From: Salarchaeum japonicum_A
GTDB taxonomy: Archaea > Halobacteriota > Halobacteria > Halobacteriales > Halobacteriaceae
Assembly (NCBI RefSeq): GCF_049705945.1
Contig: NZ_JBNAMV010000004.1
Span: 186,001 to 250,000 of the forward strand
DNA: 64,000 bases
Reading direction: 5' to 3'
Both the position numbers and the translations under genes were made by a program. Under the pieces are notes generated by a model. It saw nothing but the letters and a program-made list of their open reading frames with translations, ran no database searches and was not told the origin of the DNA. This document shows positions 58,463-64,000 of the stretch, piece after piece. Positions within the stretch are counted from its first letter, which is position 1. Every line of letters starts with the position of its first letter.

Positions 58463-59915
58463 ATGAGCGACGAGGGCGACATCGGGGACACCGCGTTCGG
58501 CGTGCAGGCCGGGTTCGGGTTCGCGGGGAAGGCCGCGACGGCCGTCGTTGGACTTGTCGGGTCGGTGTTCCTAGCGCGCGCCTTGGGGCCGAGCGATTAC
58601 GGTCTGTTCTACGTCGCGCTCAGCGTCGCCGCGTTCTTCGAGAACCCCGTGAACGGATGGGCGACGGCGTGTAAGAAGCGCCTGACTGAACCGGGGTTCG
58701 CGGCGGACGAGGCGGTGGGGTCGCTCGTGCTCGCGGTGGCCGTGCTCGCCGTCCTCGGCGCGCCACTGGGGTACGTCGTGGTGGACGCGCTGACGGCGAA
58801 CCCGGTGCTTCCGCTGGCGGTTCCGGCTCTGTTCGTGCCACTCGCGGCGTACCGAGCGTCCACGACCCTGCTGTCGGGGCGGGCGAATTTCGCGCTCGCC
58901 GAGTGGGCTCTCGTCGTCGAAACCGCGGTGACGACGCTCGCGCAGGTCGCGTTCGTTCTGCTCGGGTTCGGCCTCTGGGGGATGGTCGGCGGCGCCGTCA
59001 CGGGCGCAGTGGTCGTGCTGCCGGTCGTGTACCGCTGGCTCGGTGTACGGGCGCGTCTCCCCTCCCGGAAGTCGCTGCGGTCGGTGGGGACCTTCTCGAA
59101 GTGGTCGATTCCGCGCGGGTTCGTCGGCACGGGGCTGTCCCAGATGGACGTGGTGCTCCTCGGGTGGCTGGCGGCGGCGGGCGCGGCCGGAAACTATCAG
59201 GTCGCGCTCAAGGTGTCGATGCCCGCGACGTTCGTCTCCGGCGCTATCACGGCGGGGTTGATGGGGCGGGTGTCGGCGCTCGCGGGCCGAACCGACGGCG
59301 ACTGGACGCCCGACTTCCGGAACGCGCTCTCGACCGGGAGCGTCCTCGCTGTCCCCATCTTCGTCGGGAGTCTCGTGCTCACGGAGCGCATCGTCGTGAC
59401 GGCGTTCGGCGGAGCGTACGCGGGCGCGGGCGCGTTCCTCGTCGGTCTCGCGGCCTACCGGCTCCTCGAAACGCAGACCGCACCCCGGGGGCGCCGTGCT
59501 CGGCGGCCTCGACCGCCCCGACCTCGGGTTCTGGGTGTCGCTCGCCGAACTCACCATCAACGTCGCGCTCGGGCTCGCGCTCTGGTACGCGTACGGCCCG
59601 CTCGGCATCGTCGCGGCGACGGTGGTGACGCAGGCGTTCGCGTACGTCGCGAACACCGTGCTCGTCCGCCGACTGACGGACGTCGAAACAGTCGTGACGC
59701 GGCCGTTCCTCGCACAAATCGGCGCGGGTGCAGTGATGGGCGTCGTCGTTCTCGCGGCGAAATCCGTCGTGCCGTTGGCCGGGTGGCCCGCCGTCGTCGC
59801 CGTCGTCGGTCTCGGCGCGATTGTCTACTTCCTCGTGCTGTTCGCCGTCTCGCGATTCCACCGCGAAACAGTGCGCGGCATCTACGCCGACTTCATCGGG
59901 TCCCGCGGCGCGTGA
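58463..59915 (+). pseudogene. Polysaccharide/oligosaccharide flippase (MATE/Wzx-like), frameshifted
   Basis: The first part (58463 to about 59482) reads as a flippase N-terminal two thirds, starting MSDEGDIGDTAFGVQAGFGF and with ten helices. The last part (59496-59915) reads in the +1 frame as the flippase C-terminus (LGGLDRPDLGFWVSLAELTI). Removing one base in the C4G5 run (59483-59491) restores QTAPGGAVLGGLDRPD. Either a mutation or a sequencing error. The role would be lipid-linked glycan flipping across the membrane, as for AglR-like proteins. The start is preceded by a TATA-like TTCATATCC near 58429. Confidence 0.85.
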
Positions 59916-59952
59916 CGGCGGCCTCTAAGGTGCTGGCGACGCCATCCCCGAT

Positions 59953-61158
59953 ATGGACACCGAAGTACTGGTCGTGGGCGGCGGCGCGACTGGCGTGGGG
60001 GTCGCGCGCGACCTCGCGATGCGCGGCGTGGACGTGGTGCTCGCGGAGCGCGGCGGGCTGAACGCGGGGACGAGCGGGCGGTCGCACGGCCTCCTGCACT
60101 CGGGCGCGCGGTACGCCGAGCACGACCCGGACGGCGCGCGCGAGTGCATCCGGGAGAACCGCGTCCTCAGGGACATCGCGGGCGACGCGGTTCGCGACAC
60201 GCGAGGATTGTTCGTCCAACTCGAATCGGACGACCCCGGTTTTTTCGACGAGAAGCTCGCGGCGTGTCGCGACCTCTCGATTCCCGCGACCGTCCACGAC
60301 GGCGACGACGCCCGCGACCTCGTCCCGGGCCTCCCCGACACCGTCGAGCGCGCGATGGACGTTCCGGACGCGGTCATCTATCCGTCGCGTCTCGTGGCCG
60401 CGACCGCCGCGAGCGCGCGCGAGCACGGCGCTCGCATCCTGACGCACACGCCAATCGACGGACTTCTCACCAGCGGCGACACCGTCGTGGGCGCGTCCAC
60501 CCCGGACGGAGAGATTCGCGCGGAGCACGTGGTGAACGCGACGGGCGCGTGGGCGGGCGACCTCGCCGCCACCGCCGACATCGAACTGGAGATGACGCCG
60601 ACCAAGGGCGCGATGGTGACCGTGGAGTACGACGCCCTCGATACCGTGCTGAATCGGTGTCGGCCGCCCGCGGACGGCGACATTATCGTTCCCCACGATA
60701 ATACGGTCGTGTTGGGGACGACGAGCGTCGAGGTCGACGACCCCGACGGGAACTTGGAGGACAGCGAGGAGGTAGAGCGGATGCGCGCGGAGTGCTCGGC
60801 GCTCCTCCCCGTGGTCGCCGACGCGCCGCTCGATCACGCCTACTGGGGGGTGCGGCCGCTCTACGAACCGAGCGGAATGGCCGAAGGCAGAGGAATCAGT
60901 CGCGGGTTCTTCGTGCTCGACCACGCGGAGCGCGACGGAATGCGGGGTCTGACGAGCGTCGTCGGCGGGAAACTCACCACGTATCGCTTGATGGCGGAAG
61001 CGACCGCCGACCACGTCACCCACCGACTGGGCGTCGATGCGGACTGTCGAACCGCTGAGGAGCGCCTACCGGGCGCGGACGACGCGGAGAAACTGGATTC
61101 GTTCGTTCGGGAGTTCGACGCGGGCGGGCCGGCGGATTCGGACGTGCTCAGTACGTGA
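59953..61158 (+). CDS. glpA: Glycerol-3-phosphate dehydrogenase GlpA-like FAD oxidoreductase, short form
   Basis: A 401-residue DAO-type flavoprotein. The FAD motif is LVVGGGATGVGVARDLAMRG, then GTSGRSHGLLHSGARYAE, typical of glycerol-3-phosphate dehydrogenase GlpA. GlpA of haloarchaea usually has about 560-580 residues with a C-terminal [2Fe-2S] BFD-like domain; here the protein ends right after the catalytic part (SFVREFDAGG). No glpB or glpC is adjacent. It may act alone or be a paralogue. Its 3' end overlaps the convergent DUF368 gene by eleven bases. Confidence 0.84.
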   Translation: MDTEVLVVGGGATGVGVARDLAMRGVDVVLAERGGLNAGTSGRSHGLLHSGARYAEHDPDGARECIRENRVLRDIAGDAVRDTRGLFVQLESDDPGFFDEKLAACRDLSIPATVHDGDDARDLVPGLPDTVERAMDVPDAVIYPSRLVAATAASAREHGARILTHTPIDGLLTSGDTVVGASTPDGEIRAEHVVNATGAWAGDLAATADIELEMTPTKGAMVTVEYDALDTVLNRCRPPADGDIIVPHDNTVVLGTTSVEVDDPDGNLEDSEEVERMRAECSALLPVVADAPLDHAYWGVRPLYEPSGMAEGRGISRGFFVLDHAERDGMRGLTSVVGGKLTTYRLMAEATADHVTHRLGVDADCRTAEERLPGADDAEKLDSFVREFDAGGPADSDVLST

Positions 61159-62080
61159 TGTCGCCGGTGGCGCGTTCGAGCGCGACCACGGCGAGCGCGC
61201 CGACCGCGGCGACGGCGAGGAGCGCGAGCACGGTCTCCGCGGTCCACGCGGCGGTTTCGTCGATGACGACTTCTGCGGGGGCGCGGAGCGCGCCCGCCAT
61301 CAGCATCACGAGGAAGGTGAGGGTGGCGGCACGGTAGGTGTCGAGCCCCCACGCGACGACGCGCGCGAACGACACGATGCCGACGGCCGCGCCGGCCGCG
61401 AACGCCGCGAGCGTCGTTACCGGGTCAATCGCGTCACCGATATTTCCGCCGAGCACGGCGTCGGTGGCGGTTTCGACCGCGCCCGTGACGACGTGGTACT
61501 GGCCGAGCGTGAGGAGGAGGAGGCTGCCGGAGACGCCGGGGAGCACCATCGCGCAGATGGCGATGGCGCCCGCGACGAACATCGTCGCGAGGCCGGTCGG
61601 GAGCGTCGCGGACGCCTCGCCGCTCACCGCGAACGCGAGCGCGAACCCGAGCAGCGCGACGAACTTCCTGTTTTGCGTGCTGAGGTCGAGTTCGCTCCAC
61701 AGGACGACCACGGAGGCCGCGATGAGGCCGAAGAAGAAAGCGTACGTCAGCGCTGGCGCGGTCGTTCTCGCGGCTTCGACGATGTTCGCGACCGTCACCG
61801 CGGCGGAGACGACGCCCAATCCCAGCACGACGAGGAACGGTACGTCGAGCACGCCGAGACCGGCGCGGAGTTCCGAGCGGGCGTCGTCCTGGTGGACGCG
61901 CGCGAGGAACGGGAGGAGCGCCCACGCCTCGCGCGGGTCGAGTCCCGCAAGCGCCGAGATGAGGCGGTCGTAGATGCCCGTGATGAGCGCGATGGTGCCG
62001 CCGGAGACACCCGGAACGGCGTCAGCGGCCCCCATCGCGACGCCCTTCAGGTAGACGGCGACCCAGTCGCGCGCGGACAT
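61148..62080 (-). CDS. DUF368 membrane protein, probable polyprenyl-phosphate translocase
   Basis: A 310-residue protein with about nine helices. It starts with KGVAMGAADAVPGVSGGTIALITGIYDRLI and has an internal repeat AICAMVLPGVSGSLLLLTLGQY, both DUF368 hallmarks. Bacterial DUF368 proteins (PopT) return undecaprenyl phosphate to the inner face of the membrane. Here the likely lipid is dolichyl phosphate, because the start codon directly follows the aglB stop (TAGATG). This function is inferred from family and context. Confidence 0.92.
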   Translation of the reverse strand: MSARDWVAVYLKGVAMGAADAVPGVSGGTIALITGIYDRLISALAGLDPREAWALLPFLARVHQDDARSELRAGLGVLDVPFLVVLGLGVVSAAVTVANIVEAARTTAPALTYAFFFGLIAASVVVLWSELDLSTQNRKFVALLGFALAFAVSGEASATLPTGLATMFVAGAIAICAMVLPGVSGSLLLLTLGQYHVVTGAVETATDAVLGGNIGDAIDPVTTLAAFAAGAAVGIVSFARVVAWGLDTYRAATLTFLVMLMAGALRAPAEVVIDETAAWTAETVLALLAVAAVGALAVVALERATGDITY

Positions 62081-64000
62081 CTACGCGGGCCGCGCGGCGA
62101 ACGCGGTGGTGTCGACGGACGCGACCGCGGTCGTCGTCGATGCGTCGCCGTTCGTCTCGAACGCATCGAGCGTGGACGGCGAGACGAGGCTGGACGTGTT
62201 CGTACTGTCGTTCTCGCTGGTGTCGTTCTCCGCGCCGCCGGGCGTGTCGAGGACTTCCTTCGTCAGTTCGACCTCAACCGTCTGCTCGGTCTCACCGATA
62301 ACTGCGCCCTCGGAGACGTGTTCGGTCGCGTTGTACGCCACCGTGTACGCGGAGTCGTTCACGGTCGCGGGCGTGCTGAACGTGTACGGACCGGCCGCGC
62401 GAACGCTCACGTTCGTATGGCCGTTCTCCGGCCCCCACTCGCTGTAGCCCGTCGTCGAGTACGGGAGCGTCATCGTGAACTCGCCGTTCTCGTCCGTGGT
62501 GACCTGCTGGGTGTACGTCGTCTGGTTCCCGATGAGCTGATTGCCCTGGTAGGTCGTCGCGTTCAGCGTCACGGACGCCGTCACGGTCGTGTTCGCGGGC
62601 CCAGTGCCTTGAACGGTCGCGCCCGGAACCTTCTCGAACAGCTTCACCGCGCTCGGGAGGTTCGTGAACTGCGACCCCCGGAGGATCTGCTGGAAGCTCA
62701 CCGAGGCCTCGCTGGTGCCGACGAGCCGGTAATGGTCCAGGGCTTCCACGTCCTCGACGGGTGTCCCGCCGAGCCCGCCGATCTGGCTGGTGGGCTGGCC
62801 CTGACTCGTCGAGTCGTTCGCGACGAACGCCTCAGCTTCGGCGCGCGTGTCGAACGACCGCGTCGGGGAGTCGTTCGCGCCGTCGGGTTCGTACACGCGG
62901 AGGTAGCCGCCGTCGGACAGCGGGATGTTACGGTCCCAGTCGATGACCGTGGTACCGGTCGCTTCCACCCGGCTGCCGTGGTAGCGGTAGAGCCGCACCA
63001 TCATGCTCTCGTAGTACGCCTGACTCCGAAGCTGGGTCTGCTGCTGCACTGCGCCCTCGCTGTTCAGGACGTAGAACGGACTGTAGAAGTCGTACGCGCT
63101 GGTGTTGTCCGCGAACTGCGTGGGCGCACTGAACTTCGCGCTCAGGGACGCCATCTGCCAGTCCACCGCGACGTACCGCGTCTCCTCACCCGGACTTCCG
63201 AGGTTCTGGAGGATGTCGTTCGCGTCCGCCTCGGTCTGACTCAAAAGGTAGTTCGCGGCCGTTCCCGCGCCCTGCTGGAACGGGTTCGCGTTCGGGATGC
63301 GTTCGCCCTCCACCGTGATCCAGTGGCCGTAGTCCCACCAGCTCATCACGCCATAGGACCCGTTCGGATACGCGTAATCGTCGGTCTGTGCGTACGTCCC
63401 GTAGTAGTCGAGTTGGTCCGCGTTGTCCGCACCGCCGAAGTTCCCTTCGGCGGGCGTGTTCTCGTTCATCCAGTCGAGCAGCGAATCCCAGGACAGCACG
63501 GACGAACTCGGCCCCGTGTCGCCGGTGGCGACGGCCGTACTGGAGGAGACGTTCCCGTACGTCGTGCTCTGGAACGTGAACGGCACCGCGAGCGGCACGA
63601 CGAGTACGAGCAGGACGAGCGCGACCGCGAACACTTGGCTCGCGTCCACGTTTTCGAGGCGCTGCATCGCGCTCGCGTTCGCGCCGACCATCCGGAGGAT
63701 TTCGACCGCCGCGAACCCGCTCAGGACTGCGACCGGAACCGCGAGATAGTAGTTGAACCGCACCTGCGTGAACGCCGCGGACGTGAGGAACACGCCCCAG
63801 ACGACGATGAGGAGGTGTTCGGCCGGCCGGTCGTCCATGATGGCGGACACCGCGAGAATCAGGCCGATGACCGCGACGCCGATGAGCTGGGACTCGACGC
63901 CCACGAAGTCTCCGAGACCCTGCATCACGCCCGGGAACGCCAGAATCCCGATCACGACGAGCGCGGAGCCGATTGCGAATCCGACGCGGTTCAGGTTACG
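62081..64000 (-). CDS. aglB: Oligosaccharyltransferase AglB, C-terminal part (cut by window end)
   Basis: 639 residues of the C-terminal part of the STT3-family enzyme. A few membrane helices precede the conserved RFNYYLAVP and a long soluble domain. The signature WWDYG, with the acceptor-binding Trp-Trp-Asp, is at nucleotides 63326-63340 (SWWDYGHWIT). A long Thr/Ser/Asn-rich beta tail has several N-x-T/S sequons. The enzyme transfers a lipid-linked glycan to Asn of surface proteins such as the S-layer. The 5' end lies beyond the window. Confidence 0.94.
   Translation of the reverse strand, partial: RNLNRVGFAIGSALVVIGILAFPGVMQGLGDFVGVESQLIGVAVIGLILAVSAIMDDRPAEHLLIVVWGVFLTSAAFTQVRFNYYLAVPVAVLSGFAAVEILRMVGANASAMQRLENVDASQVFAVALVLLVLVVPLAVPFTFQSTTYGNVSSSTAVATGDTGPSSSVLSWDSLLDWMNENTPAEGNFGGADNADQLDYYGTYAQTDDYAYPNGSYGVMSWWDYGHWITVEGERIPNANPFQQGAGTAANYLLSQTEADANDILQNLGSPGEETRYVAVDWQMASLSAKFSAPTQFADNTSAYDFYSPFYVLNSEGAVQQQTQLRSQAYYESMMVRLYRYHGSRVEATGTTVIDWDRNIPLSDGGYLRVYEPDGANDSPTRSFDTRAEAEAFVANDSTSQGQPTSQIGGLGGTPVEDVEALDHYRLVGTSEASVSFQQILRGSQFTNLPSAVKLFEKVPGATVQGTGPANTTVTASVTLNATTYQGNQLIGNQTTYTQQVTTDENGEFTMTLPYSTTGYSEWGPENGHTNVSVRAAGPYTFSTPATVNDSAYTVAYNATEHVSEGAVIGETEQTVEVELTKEVLDTPGGAENDTSENDSTNTSSLVSPSTLDAFETNGDASTTTAVASVDTTAFAARPA

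Noticed and set aside
59496..59915. Separate small membrane protein gene
   Set aside because: Its sequence continues the flippase C-terminus in the next frame, so it is the second part of a frameshifted gene.
1..64000. CRISPR arrays, insertion sequences, integrase or attachment sites
   Set aside because: No regularly spaced direct repeats, transposase motifs or terminal inverted repeats with target duplications were found by reading.

Overview
This window comes from the chromosome of a halophilic archaeon (class Halobacteria). The evidence is high GC, very acidic proteins, PGF-CTERM surface anchors, TATA boxes about 25-30 nt ahead of leaderless start codons, and typical archaeal genes: SRP19, Gar1, FEN1, topoisomerase VI, ATP-dependent DNA ligase, proteasome beta subunit and AglB. 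I cannot name the genus. I saw no rRNA, tRNA, CRISPR array, transposase or prophage. Genes are dense, and convergent neighbours often abut or share stop-codon bases.

Layout: 1-5333 carries the start of fen (cut by the window edge), small membrane proteins, an acetyltransferase, a methyltransferase, an atypical ornithine cyclodeaminase-family protein, a presenilin-type protease and srp19-gar1. 5374-8885 is a divergent btuF/btuCD cobalamin uptake locus. 8882-13151 has a PAP2 phosphatase, a PGF-CTERM metallopeptidase-like protein and two haloarchaeal hypotheticals. 13361-19947 is a complete phosphate operon, pstS-C-A-B-phoU plus an AbrB-PhoU fusion regulator, behind a promoter rich in GTAC boxes. 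20010-26534 carries an acyl-CoA ligase, a luciferase-like monooxygenase, a TrmB regulator divergent from an MMPL exporter, and an FMN-binding protein.

26578-31434 (minus) is an epimerase, arginase and proC-proB-proA, suggesting proline synthesis from glutamate with an arginine/ornithine link. 31529-33986 carries a winged-helix regulator, a lipoprotein and a type II NADH dehydrogenase-like protein. 34173-42188 groups all four type II topoisomerase subunits: gyrB-gyrA divergent from top6B-top6A. 42536-46590 holds an MscS-HAD-MBL operon and DNA ligase. 46690-49331 has a GCS2-like protein, psmB and a 54-residue membrane protein. 49583-55646 has DUF555, an XRE-CBS regulator with a TVP38 membrane protein, purM, TraB plus a site-2 protease, and a thioesterase.

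55806-64000 has glpK, a vapBC-type module with a third gene, a flippase gene broken by an apparent one-base frameshift, a short GlpA-like oxidoreductase, and DUF368 directly downstream of aglB. The last pair suggests a functional link between N-glycosylation and recycling of the dolichyl phosphate carrier; this is the most interesting biological inference here. Three convergent junctions (33987-34172, 42189-42535, 48223-48382) carry clusters of perfect hairpins, two of them with a shared 16-base core, while other convergent pairs have almost no spacer.
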